64,000 bases of DNA, taken from NCBI GenBank assembly GCA_030693335.1, contig JAUYAU010000003.1, positions 42,293 through 106,292 on the forward strand, read 5' to 3'. Origin of the DNA: Sulfuricurvum sp. Lineage in GTDB: Bacteria > Campylobacterota > Campylobacteria > Campylobacterales > Sulfurimonadaceae. Both the position numbers and the translations under genes were made by a program. Under the pieces are notes generated by a model. It was not told where the DNA came from. It saw only the letters and a list, made by a program, of their open reading frames with translations, and did no database searches. Position 1 is the first letter of the stretch, and every line of letters begins with the position of its first letter. This document shows, in pieces, positions 17,560 through 26,379 of this stretch.

Positions 17560-18420
17560 TTGATAATTTTACAATTAATCGGTGGGCTTGGCAATCAAAT
17601 GTTTCAGTATGCATTTGCAAAAGCTCTTTTCAATCACGGTTACGATATTAAGCTTGATATTAGTGCTTTTGAAACATATCATCTTCACGGTGGTTTTGGT
17701 TTAGACCATTACGATATTAGTATTCCTATCGCTTCCAAAGAGGAAGTAGCCCCCTGCAAAATGAATTTTTTTACAAAGCTCAAACGAAAATTGAAGATAC
17801 CCAATAAAAAAATTCTAGAAGAGAAAACGTTGCGTTTTCAAAATGATTTATTATCTCCTCCCGACAGCACATATATACATGGCTATTTTCAAAGCGAAAA
17901 ATATTTTAAAGAGATACGAGCGGATATTATCCAAGATTTTACGCTTACGACTCCATTGTCCCTGTACTCTGAATCGATCAAAGAAAAAGTACAAGGATCA
18001 ATCAACTCAGCTTCGATTCATATACGGCGAGGTGATTATGTCAGCAATGCACATGCGAATAATACGCATGGCACCTGCAGTTTAGCGTATTACCAGCAAT
18101 CTATAACTTTATTAGATTCTAAATTTGACAATATCCACTTTTTTATATTTTCTGATGACATTGAATGGGTGAAAAATAATCTATTGGTGAAAAATTGCAC
18201 CTACATCGAAAACGATTCTTCACGTATTCCTCATGAAGATATTTACCTGATGAGTTTATGTCAACATAATATTATCGCGAACAGTAGTTTTAGCTGGTGG
18301 GGAGCTTGGTTAAACACTAATAATCATAAGATTATCATTGCTCCTAAAATTTGGTTCAAACACCCTAAAATGCAGATTCAAACATCAGACATTGTTCCAG
18401 AAGACTGGTTAAGGTTGTAA
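17560..18420 (+). CDS. GT11 family fucosyl/colitosyl-type glycosyltransferase (second copy)
   Basis: Canonical family 11 transferase of 286 residues, with LIGGLGNQMFQYAFAKALF at the start, HIRRGDYVS near residue 154 and ANSSFSWWGAW near residue 247. It is closer to the family consensus than the copy at 8577. TTG 17560 is chosen because AAAAAGGA at 17544-17551 fits it and the family N-terminus begins right there; an ATG at 17521 would add 13 residues and overlap the preceding gene. Two GT11 enzymes suggest two GDP-deoxysugar residues in the glycan. Confidence 0.85.
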   Translation: MIILQLIGGLGNQMFQYAFAKALFNHGYDIKLDISAFETYHLHGGFGLDHYDISIPIASKEEVAPCKMNFFTKLKRKLKIPNKKILEEKTLRFQNDLLSPPDSTYIHGYFQSEKYFKEIRADIIQDFTLTTPLSLYSESIKEKVQGSINSASIHIRRGDYVSNAHANNTHGTCSLAYYQQSITLLDSKFDNIHFFIFSDDIEWVKNNLLVKNCTYIENDSSRIPHEDIYLMSLCQHNIIANSSFSWWGAWLNTNNHKIIIAPKIWFKHPKMQIQTSDIVPEDWLRL

Positions 18421-18470
18421 ATTGAATAGTAAAAACAACTTAACTAATATTAATAACAAGTACTAAAAAA

Positions 18471-19592
18471 ATGAAAATATTAATAACAACAGAACAATAT
18501 TTCCCCATTCTTTCAGGAGTTTCTACCGTTGTCACTTCTGTCGCTGAAGAGTTGATTAAAAATGGGCATACCGTTACTGTGGCAACTTCTTGTAAAAATA
18601 GGAACTACTCAAGCCATAATGGCGTAACCATAAAAGAATTTAAAATTGAGGGTGGATTTGGAAGATACTACAAGGGAGAAAAAAAAGCGTACGTGAGTTA
18701 TGTGCTATCATCCGATGTAGATGTTATTATCAACGAATGCGTTCAAACATGGAATTCTGATTTATTGTTCCCCCATCTCTCTAAAATCAAAGCGATCAAA
18801 ATCCTTCATTCCCATGGATTTCCATTATTTCAGTCAAAATCCAGAAATCCGTGGGCCAATCTAAAGGCAAAGTTTTATTACCGTTCCCTGATTCACTATC
18901 TAAATAATTATGATATGGTTCTTATTCTCAGTTCTTTAGCATCTGAAATTCCTTATTTTCAAAAATACCATTTTGGTAACTATGAAATCCTCCCCAATGG
19001 TGTCCCCCATCAGATCATTGCATCCGAACCAAAAAGGTTACCTGAAAACCCATTCTTACTATCAATATCCAATTTTTTTCCTATGAAAAATCAAGAGTTA
19101 ATATTAAAAGCATTTTACCTCTCATCCAACAAAGCGGCATTAATCTTTATTGGTTCATCACAACTTCATGGATACCTTAATACACTAAAATCTTTGAAAC
19201 AAAGTTTGGATGCCAAATATGGCGAGCGGGAGGTATTCTTTTATGATACATTGTCGCGCGAAGAGACGATCAATTATCTCACTCACGCATCTCTATTTTT
19301 ACATGGCAGTAAACTAGAAGCATTTCCTATTGTCATTCTGGAGGCTATGGCAACAGGGACGCCGTGGATATGTACTGAGGTTGGAAACGTTAAAGAACTA
19401 GCAGGTGGTTTAGTTCTAAAGAATGAACACGACATGGCATTGTCCATCGATGCATTACTAAATGATTCGACCTATTATTCACAGCTTTCCGCTGATGGGC
19501 TAGAATCAACAAAGCATTATTATAATTGGCAATCAATTACAAAATCTCTTGAATCAACTATCCTTAAAATTCAAAATTCAAAGTTACTATAA
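18471..19592 (+). CDS. Family 4 glycosyltransferase
   Basis: GT-B fold retaining transferase of 373 residues. The N-terminal domain begins MKILITTEQYFPILSGVSTV, and the C-terminal donor-binding half contains EAFPIVILEAMATGTPWIC, the E-x7-E motif of GT4. It follows a 50-base AT-rich gap after the GT11 gene and sits 2 bases before the next transferase. Sugar specificity unknown. Confidence 0.82.
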   Translation: MKILITTEQYFPILSGVSTVVTSVAEELIKNGHTVTVATSCKNRNYSSHNGVTIKEFKIEGGFGRYYKGEKKAYVSYVLSSDVDVIINECVQTWNSDLLFPHLSKIKAIKILHSHGFPLFQSKSRNPWANLKAKFYYRSLIHYLNNYDMVLILSSLASEIPYFQKYHFGNYEILPNGVPHQIIASEPKRLPENPFLLSISNFFPMKNQELILKAFYLSSNKAALIFIGSSQLHGYLNTLKSLKQSLDAKYGEREVFFYDTLSREETINYLTHASLFLHGSKLEAFPIVILEAMATGTPWICTEVGNVKELAGGLVLKNEHDMALSIDALLNDSTYYSQLSADGLESTKHYYNWQSITKSLESTILKIQNSKLL

Positions 19593-19594
19593 CA

Positions 19595-20521
19595 ATGCAG
19601 ACAATATCTATTATCATGAGCGCCTATAAGCCGTCAGCCCCTGATCTTGAAATAACCATCCAATCTGTTCTCAATCAAACACACACTAACTTCGAATTTA
19701 TTATCATTAAAGACGATGAACTCTCAGAAACACTCGAATTACTAAAATCATGGGAACAGATAGACGCACGCATCCATATTATTGACAATGAAGTCAATAT
19801 TGGATTGATTGCATCACTAAACAAGGGCTTAGATATTGCTGAAGCTTCTTTAATCGCGCGTATCGATGTTGGAGACTGGTGGGAACCGCAAAAACTTCAA
19901 CGCCAAGCAGAGCTATTTGAAGCGGATCCTGAACTCTATCTATGTGGAACTTCCATAGAACTCGTTGATGAGCAGTACAACCTACTCGGGCACTACACCT
20001 ATCCAAAATCTCATAACGAGATTGTTTCTTGGCTACTCAAGGCAAAAAATCCTTTTGCTCATCCTAGTGCCATGTTCCGAAAATCATCACTACGCTACAA
20101 TCCAAATGCCCTTTACTGTGAAGATTTAGAAATGTGGTACCGATACAGTAGACTGGGGAAACTTGTCAATATTGATGAACCTTTAACCCACTATGTCATC
20201 GACACAACGAGCATAACCAACAGCAAACGCTCATTAATCATCGAAAACGTCACAAAAGTATATTGCACTTTTTTAAACGCTCTGCGTAATAATGACTTTA
20301 CATTTATACATAATGGATTAAATATTACCCCTGCTTCTACTTTATCTTTTGCCAACATACTGAGTAATCAGTGGTATTCAAAAGCCACAATAGCCTCTTT
20401 CAAACATCAAAACATAAAGAAAATATACTATTTCAGCCTCTCCATAATTTTTAATCCAAGACTTATTCTCAATAAACTTCAACGAATGTACTGTAAAATC
20501 TTAGGAAATGTAAAAGTATGA
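19595..20521 (+). CDS. Family 2 glycosyltransferase
   Basis: GT-A transferase of 308 residues: TISIIMSAYKPSAPDLEITI start, IIKDDELSETLE, and ARIDVGD near residue 90 as the metal-binding motif, then HPSAMFRKSSL. The opening resembles galactosyl- or GalNAc-transferases of O-antigen loci, so galE, which follows 49 bases later, may supply its UDP-sugar. This link is inference. Confidence 0.82.
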   Translation: MQTISIIMSAYKPSAPDLEITIQSVLNQTHTNFEFIIIKDDELSETLELLKSWEQIDARIHIIDNEVNIGLIASLNKGLDIAEASLIARIDVGDWWEPQKLQRQAELFEADPELYLCGTSIELVDEQYNLLGHYTYPKSHNEIVSWLLKAKNPFAHPSAMFRKSSLRYNPNALYCEDLEMWYRYSRLGKLVNIDEPLTHYVIDTTSITNSKRSLIIENVTKVYCTFLNALRNNDFTFIHNGLNITPASTLSFANILSNQWYSKATIASFKHQNIKKIYYFSLSIIFNPRLILNKLQRMYCKILGNVKV

Positions 20522-20570
20522 GCATGAAGGAATATTTTTTATCCGAATACAACAAGGAAATACTAAAGAA

Positions 20571-21590
20571 ATGAATATCCTAATTACCGGAGGAGCTGGC
20601 TATATCGGCAGCCATGTTGTCAAAGCACTTCTTGAAACTACAGACTATAAAATTACAATTATTGATAATCTATCGACGGGAGACTACTCAACTATCAACA
20701 CCTTAGAACAAATTGCACAGGAGTTTAATCGCACATTTTACTTTCACAAGGCTGATTTGAGTGATTTTAGTGCAATTGAAAATATTTTTATCTCTAACCA
20801 TTTTGATGCAATCATCCATTTTGCAGCCTCTATCGTCGTATCAGAATCAGTTGAAAATCCACTCAAGTACTATTTAAACAATACCGTCAATACAACCCAT
20901 TTGATTCAATGTGCCGAGAAATATGGTATAAAACAATTTATTTTCTCGTCAACTGCGGCAGTATACGGAGAACCAGACGCGCCAAGTGTAAGCGAAACCA
21001 CTCCAACCAAACCGATCAATCCGTATGGAATGAGCAAACTGATGAGCGAAACAGTACTGGGAGACACCGCTGCTGCTCATCCAGAGTTAAAATTCGTAAT
21101 CCTCCGATATTTTAATGTCGCTGGAGCAAGTATAGATAATAAAATCGGCCAAAGTTTTCCTAATGCTACTCATCTCATCAAAATCGCTGCGGAATGTGCC
21201 GCCAAAAAACGCGAAAAAATGTACATATTTGGTAAAAATTATCCAACGTCCGATGGAACATGCATCCGCGACTATATCCATATTGAAGATTTAGCTTCCG
21301 CTCATCTAGCGTCACTTGAATACCTCAAGAGTGGAGGAAAAAGCGACATATTCAACTGTGGCTACGGTCGTGGGTATAGTGTCACCGAAGTAATTAATAC
21401 AATGAAGAAAGTATCGAATATCGACTTCAGCGTTGAAGAAGGGTTACCCCGAGAAGGTGATCCATCACAGTTAATAGCAAACAATAAAAAAATATTAGAT
21501 ACGCTACCGTGGATTCCAAAATATAATGACTTGTCTCTTATTTGTCGGACAGGTTTAGCTTGGGAACAAAAGATGATTCAAACACAATGA
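20571..21590 (+). CDS. galE: UDP-glucose 4-epimerase
   Basis: Interconverts UDP-Glc and UDP-Gal (or the GlcNAc/GalNAc pair). The 339-residue SDR has the NAD site LITGGAGYIGSHVVKALL, Ser-Ser-Thr in IFSSTAAVYGEP, and the YGMSKL catalytic pair near residue 148; the C-terminal GEGLPREGDPSQLIA-like stretch is typical for GalE. Length is normal. Its TGA overlaps the next gene's ATG. It probably supplies UDP-Gal or UDP-GalNAc to one of the transferases here. Confidence 0.9.
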   Translation: MNILITGGAGYIGSHVVKALLETTDYKITIIDNLSTGDYSTINTLEQIAQEFNRTFYFHKADLSDFSAIENIFISNHFDAIIHFAASIVVSESVENPLKYYLNNTVNTTHLIQCAEKYGIKQFIFSSTAAVYGEPDAPSVSETTPTKPINPYGMSKLMSETVLGDTAAAHPELKFVILRYFNVAGASIDNKIGQSFPNATHLIKIAAECAAKKREKMYIFGKNYPTSDGTCIRDYIHIEDLASAHLASLEYLKSGGKSDIFNCGYGRGYSVTEVINTMKKVSNIDFSVEEGLPREGDPSQLIANNKKILDTLPWIPKYNDLSLICRTGLAWEQKMIQTQ

Positions 21591-22714
21591 AAAAGATTTG
21601 CTATGTCGCAACCATCCCTGCTGTAGTTCATAGCTTTTTGCGTGTTCATATCCAAGCTGCCGCAGAGAAATATGATGTCACGGTCATTTGCAATGAAACC
21701 GACAAATATTTGCTTGAGGGGCTCAATGCGCATATTATTTTCCTTCCAATAACCCGAAACCCCTCTTTGTGGAATGATATGATGATACTGTTCCGGCTGT
21801 TCAGCCTGTTTCGCCGTGAGAAATTTGATATCGTCCACTCCATCATGCCGAAAACCGGAATACTTTCAATGCTGGGAGCATGGCTGGCACGTATCCCGGT
21901 GCGCATTCATACCTTTACCGGACAGGTTTGGGTCACGAAGTATGGAATCAAACGCTTTTTGCTGAAATGGTTCGACACGCTGATCGGAAATTTTGCAACC
22001 TGTGTGTTTATCGACAGTCCGTCACAACGAGATTTTTTAGTCAATGAAAACGTACTTTCAAAAGAAAAAACAACCGTTATAGGAGCAGGTTCAATTTGCG
22101 GAGTAGACACCCAACGTTTCGTCCCTAATGCGCACATACGAGAAAAGATACGCAATGAATTAGAAATTGCGCACGATTCCAAAGTCATTTTATATGTCGG
22201 AAGGCTCAACCGCGACAAGGGGATACTTGATTTAGCGACTGCTTTTGAGATAATTGCAAATAATTGTCCCCGTGCAGTGCTTTTATTGGTAGGTACTGAA
22301 GAAGACGTCTCTTTTAATCAAATTCAAGAGATATGCCGTCCTCATACCGGCCATTTGCACTATATCCCTTTTTCATCTACCCCAGAACACTATATGGCGG
22401 CAGCCGATATTTTCTGCCTTCCCAGCTACCGCGAAGGATTTGGTATGACCATCATCGAAGCTGCCGCATGTGAAATTCCCACCGTAGCTTCGTGCATCTA
22501 CGGCATTACCGATGCCGTAGATGATGGGACGACCGGTGTATTGTTTACCGCCGGCGACACCGCTTCTCTGACGCAAGTATTGTTAAGATTGATTAATAAC
22601 CAGGATTTATGCCGTGAAATGGGAAAAGCATCTCGCAAACGTGCATTGGAACTCTTCGAAAGTCAACTCATTACCAAAGAAATGCTTTCTGCCTATGAGA
22701 TGTTTCTAAAGTAA
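21587..22714 (+). CDS. Family 4 glycosyltransferase
   Basis: GT-B transferase of 375 residues. It starts KKICYVATIPAVVHSFL and has the donor-site motif YREGFGMTIIEAAACEIPTVAS near residue 280, with the E-x7-E pair. This N-terminus is seen in PglA-like and WbpT/CapM-type transferases that act early, close to the lipid-linked first sugar; its place right before the initiating-enzyme genes agrees. ATG 21587 overlaps the galE stop (ATGA), so an upstream GTG frame start is not needed. Confidence 0.82.
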   Translation: MKKICYVATIPAVVHSFLRVHIQAAAEKYDVTVICNETDKYLLEGLNAHIIFLPITRNPSLWNDMMILFRLFSLFRREKFDIVHSIMPKTGILSMLGAWLARIPVRIHTFTGQVWVTKYGIKRFLLKWFDTLIGNFATCVFIDSPSQRDFLVNENVLSKEKTTVIGAGSICGVDTQRFVPNAHIREKIRNELEIAHDSKVILYVGRLNRDKGILDLATAFEIIANNCPRAVLLLVGTEEDVSFNQIQEICRPHTGHLHYIPFSSTPEHYMAAADIFCLPSYREGFGMTIIEAAACEIPTVASCIYGITDAVDDGTTGVLFTAGDTASLTQVLLRLINNQDLCREMGKASRKRALELFESQLITKEMLSAYEMFLK

Positions 22715-22745
22715 CACGAATATCAGTTAAGTAAAGGATCTTACA

Positions 22746-23627
22746 GTGCAAATTACATTATCAACTGATAAAAGAAGGTTAGTTATTACCGGTGCTACAG
22801 GCTTTATTGGCAGTTATTTTATAAAAAAGAGTACTGCCCACGAAACCATTCCCTTTTCATTTCACAACGGCGACATTACTACTTTAGATCTATCCGGCTG
22901 CGATGCGGTTCTTCATCTCGCCGCGCTCGTGCATCAGATGAACGGTGCCGATCCAAAACAATATCAAGAAATTAATGTCACTAAAACACTCGAACTGGCT
23001 AAAAAAGCTAAACAAAGCGGCGTAAAACAGTTTATTTTTATGAGCACCGTAAAAGTCTATGGCGAAGAGAGTGACACCATCTATACAGAAACGACACCCT
23101 GCCATCCGAGAGACGATTACGGAATGAGCAAACTGCATGCCGAACAAGCGCTACAAGCACTCGAAGATGAATATTTCACAGTGTCCATCATCAGAACACC
23201 GATCGTCTATGGCGTAGGAGTCAAGGCAAATATCAGAAATCTCATCAATCTGATTCAAAAAGTACCTGTTTTGCCATTTGGAAACACCAACAATCAACGC
23301 AGTATGGTTTATATCGGAAATTTATGTGCCTTGATAGAAAGCATATTCGAACAACGGGCAAGTGGAATTTTTTTGGCATGCGATGACACATCTCTCTCGA
23401 CAACCCAATTCATCCGTGAAATCACATCCGCCTTGGAAAAAGAATGCTATCTCGTTGATATCCCTTTCTTTGAGAATCTACTGAAACACCTCAAACCAAC
23501 ATTTCATCAGCGCTTATTCGGCAATCTAATCGTCGACAATACACTAACCAAACAGCGACTTCAATTTAATAATCCGTACACTGTACAAGAAGGAATCAAA
23601 CATATGATCAAAGGTGACCTCAAATGA
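22746..23627 (+). CDS. NAD-dependent epimerase/dehydratase, possible UDP-4-keto-6-deoxy-HexNAc reductase
   Basis: SDR of 293 residues: ITGATGFIGSYF nucleotide site, FMSTVKVYGE and the catalytic YGMSKLHAE. It resembles the WbpV/WreQ/WbiH group that reduces the 4-keto product of WbpM-type dehydratases to UDP-QuiNAc or UDP-FucNAc. The next gene (4-base overlap) is the initiating phosphoglycosyltransferase, and a WbpM/PglF-like dehydratase lies at 26380, a set consistent with that role. A GalE-like epimerase is the alternative. Start is GTG 22746, after AAAGGATC. Confidence 0.72.
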   Translation: MQITLSTDKRRLVITGATGFIGSYFIKKSTAHETIPFSFHNGDITTLDLSGCDAVLHLAALVHQMNGADPKQYQEINVTKTLELAKKAKQSGVKQFIFMSTVKVYGEESDTIYTETTPCHPRDDYGMSKLHAEQALQALEDEYFTVSIIRTPIVYGVGVKANIRNLINLIQKVPVLPFGNTNNQRSMVYIGNLCALIESIFEQRASGIFLACDDTSLSTTQFIREITSALEKECYLVDIPFFENLLKHLKPTFHQRLFGNLIVDNTLTKQRLQFNNPYTVQEGIKHMIKGDLK

Positions 23628-24190
23628 CACTTAAACGCTCTTTTGACATCCTATTGGCAATAATTGCAACTGTAATACTGTTAATTCCATTTGTGCTTGT
23701 GGCACTAATGGTACGTCTCACTTCTAAAGGTCCCATCCTCTATTGGTCTAGCCGTATCGGAAAAAATAATGTTTTATTTCAAATGCCAAAATTTCGCAGT
23801 ATGAAAGTCGGTACTCCCGCCGTTGCAACTCATCTGTTAAGTGATCCTAAAAGCTTACTGACGCCTATCGGATCATTTTTGCGAAAAAGCAGCTTGGATG
23901 AGTTACCGCAACTGTGGAATATTCTCAAGGGAGACATGAGCTTTGTGGGGCCACGTCCTGCATTGTTTAACCAAGATGATTTAATCGAGCAGCGCACTAT
24001 TGCCGGAGTACATACCCTCACGCCAGGATTAACCGGATGGGCTCAGATCAATGGTCGAGATGAACTACCCATACCCCAAAAAGTAGCTCTCGATGTTGAA
24101 TATATGCATCTTCAATCTTTTTGGTTTGATCTCAAAATTATTTTTTTAACATTTTTAAAAGTATTGCGCAAAGATGGAATCACTCACTAA
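23624..24190 (+). CDS. Initiating phosphoglycosyltransferase (PglC/WcaJ C-domain type)
   Basis: Small monotopic phosphoglycosyltransferase of 188 residues that loads the first sugar-phosphate onto undecaprenyl phosphate. One re-entrant hydrophobic helix near the start (about residues 8-30) precedes the catalytic domain with MPKFRSM, SLDELPQLWNILKGDMSFVGPRP and LTPGLTGWAQINGR. The Asp-Glu pair in SLDELPQ is the catalytic dyad of this family. Size fits PglC rather than full-length WcaJ/WbaP. It overlaps the SDR gene by 4 bases. Confidence 0.88.
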   Translation: MTLKRSFDILLAIIATVILLIPFVLVALMVRLTSKGPILYWSSRIGKNNVLFQMPKFRSMKVGTPAVATHLLSDPKSLLTPIGSFLRKSSLDELPQLWNILKGDMSFVGPRPALFNQDDLIEQRTIAGVHTLTPGLTGWAQINGRDELPIPQKVALDVEYMHLQSFWFDLKIIFLTFLKVLRKDGITH

Positions 24191-24201
24191 TACTCTTCGC
24201 A

Positions 24202-24230
24202 TTGATAAACTCACACCATTTGGCTAAAAT
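24202..24230 (+). promoter_or_regulatory. Sigma70-type promoter for the STT3 gene
   Basis: TTGATA at 24202-24207, a 17-base spacer and TAAAAT at 24225-24230 form a good sigma70 promoter 31 bases before the ATG at 24262. The TTG of the -35 box is the first in-frame start of the following gene, but translation from there would begin upstream of transcription from this promoter. Confidence 0.6.
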
Positions 24231-24261
24231 ACACCCACTAAAACACGGAGCAACAAATCCT

Positions 24262-26376
24262 ATGCTAAAACTGCAAGAAGAACACACCTCTTTACGTACA
24301 ATACTCATTCTTATGGCCATAGCTTATCTTTTCTCTATATCAATGCGTTTTATTTGGGTCAATGAAGTAAGTTCTGTCCCCCAGTTTCACTGGAACAATG
24401 AGCTCATGATTAGCAATAATGATGGCTACTCATTTGCCGAAGGAGCACGCGATATCCTACAGGGACATCATGAAGAACATGATTTGTCTCCCGTTGATAG
24501 CGCCATGTCAAAAATTACCGCTTTACTCTCACAAATAATACCCGTCAGTTTTGAAACATTAATTCTCTATATGCCTTCTTTCATTGGTTCCCTTATTGTT
24601 ATACCCCTAATTTTGATTGGAAGATCTCTAAATCAAACAACCATGGGCTTTATCGCAGCGCTCATAGGCTCCATTGCCCACAGTTACTACAATCGCACCA
24701 TGACGGGCTATTACGATACCGATATGCTCAACATTGTTTTGCCTGTTTTGGAAGTGTACTCTCTCATTCTCGCACTAACCCATCAGCGTAACCGCTATCT
24801 TATTCCCATTACCATCTCTATTGCTTTGTATCAATGGTGGTATCCGCAAGCCTATGCGTTAGATACGGCTCTTTTTATGATAATTATAGGTTATGCTCTG
24901 GCGTTTGATCGTAAAAACATTTATATCTATAAAATTGCCCTTTTTATCCTCATCGGTATTTTAGCAATACCTCTTATCAGTAAAATAAGCTTGGCATTAG
25001 TCGTATTTGCTTTTTTTCACTTTCGCAATGAACTCTCTCTCAAATTCTTTTGGCCTCTCTTCGCGGGTATCATGGGAATATATTTCTTCACGGGCGGCGT
25101 TGATCCAATATGGGCATTACTCAAAGGATATGTCTTTAGAGACACCACAGAAAACACTTTACAAACAGCTGTTTTAAATTACTACAATGTAATGTCAACG
25201 GTCAGAGAAGCTGGGCATATCCCATTTACGCTTTTCGCTGAACGCATCAGTGGACATGTTATCACTTTTGTATTGGCCTGTATCGGTTATGTTATGGCGA
25301 TCATCGCCTACCGCCCTTTGCTCGTCACACTTCCTCTCGCAGGGCTTGGCTTTCTTGCCATGTCATCTGGATTACGTTTTACCATCTATGCCGTACCTGT
25401 CATGGCAATCGGTATTGCTTACCTGATTGTGTACCTCTCTCAATTTATTCAAATCAAAGCCGTACGATATGTTTCAATGCTGTTATTGACAGTAGCGATT
25501 CTTTACCCTAATTACCGTCACATAAAAGAATACATGATGCCAACCGTTATGACTACGGGGGAAGTAGAAGCACTGCATCAGCTGGGTAAAATAGCTTCTG
25601 CTGAAGATTATGTGGTTGCGTGGTGGGATTATGGCTATCCGATTCGCTACTACAGCGATATCAAGACATGGATAGATGGAGGAAAGCATTCAGGAGATGT
25701 AAACTATCCTGCTTCATTTGTATTGACTGCCAAAGATTCTACTTCAGCAGCACACATGATGCGGCTTTATACTGAATATACGGAAAAAGGGTTTAGCGAA
25801 ACCAACAAAACAAAAAATGATTTTGAATACATGATGGAAAAAGAGGGAGTTAGAGATCCTAATGATTTTATCACCACTCTTGCCCTCCCAGAATATAAGC
25901 TGCCGCAAAAAACCCGTGATGTTTATTTGTACTTGCCGTTGCGTATGATGGAAATCTTTCCTACGGTTGCGCTCTTTAGTAATCTGGATCTCACAGGTAA
26001 AAGTCAGCCTCAACAGCCGTTTTTTTACTCCACACGATCCGTTCAAGACACAGGCCAAACGATTGAACTGGGGCAAGGGCTCTCTATCGTAAAAGCATCC
26101 AGCACTCTCAAAATCGGAATGCAGAGCTTGCCGATTAAATCTTTTTACCAAGTAGGCTACGATAAAGATCAAAAAGTTCAAGTGAACCAGCAAAATTTTG
26201 CATCTGAGGGATTAAGTGTCATTTACATGGCGAGCTACGGACAGTTTTTGGTTCTTGACGATTATTATTTACAATCCCAATACATTCAGATGTTTGTCTT
26301 TGAAAACTATGATAAGAATTTGTTTCAACCGGTCATCATGAGCCCTATGACCAAAATATTCAAACTCAAAATTTAA
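24262..26376 (+). CDS. pglB: STT3/PglB family oligosaccharyltransferase
   Basis: Single-subunit enzyme that moves a lipid-linked glycan to asparagine in the periplasm. The 704-residue protein has a multi-span N-terminal half and a soluble C-terminal domain. Seen: a YDTD metal/catalytic motif in the second outer loop, a TVRE segment matching the TIxE motif of outer loop 5, WWDYG at residues 454-458 (near the place in C. jejuni PglB) and RMMEIF, fitting the MI motif. ATG 24262 is chosen because the earlier TTG is part of the promoter. It is three bases from the following dehydratase gene. Confidence 0.9.
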   Translation: MLKLQEEHTSLRTILILMAIAYLFSISMRFIWVNEVSSVPQFHWNNELMISNNDGYSFAEGARDILQGHHEEHDLSPVDSAMSKITALLSQIIPVSFETLILYMPSFIGSLIVIPLILIGRSLNQTTMGFIAALIGSIAHSYYNRTMTGYYDTDMLNIVLPVLEVYSLILALTHQRNRYLIPITISIALYQWWYPQAYALDTALFMIIIGYALAFDRKNIYIYKIALFILIGILAIPLISKISLALVVFAFFHFRNELSLKFFWPLFAGIMGIYFFTGGVDPIWALLKGYVFRDTTENTLQTAVLNYYNVMSTVREAGHIPFTLFAERISGHVITFVLACIGYVMAIIAYRPLLVTLPLAGLGFLAMSSGLRFTIYAVPVMAIGIAYLIVYLSQFIQIKAVRYVSMLLLTVAILYPNYRHIKEYMMPTVMTTGEVEALHQLGKIASAEDYVVAWWDYGYPIRYYSDIKTWIDGGKHSGDVNYPASFVLTAKDSTSAAHMMRLYTEYTEKGFSETNKTKNDFEYMMEKEGVRDPNDFITTLALPEYKLPQKTRDVYLYLPLRMMEIFPTVALFSNLDLTGKSQPQQPFFYSTRSVQDTGQTIELGQGLSIVKASSTLKIGMQSLPIKSFYQVGYDKDQKVQVNQQNFASEGLSVIYMASYGQFLVLDDYYLQSQYIQMFVFENYDKNLFQPVIMSPMTKIFKLKI

Positions 26377-26379
26377 CGC

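Noticed and set aside
24202..24261. TTG start for STT3 giving 20 extra residues
   Set aside because: The TTG belongs to a good -35 box and the extension would lie before the transcript start.
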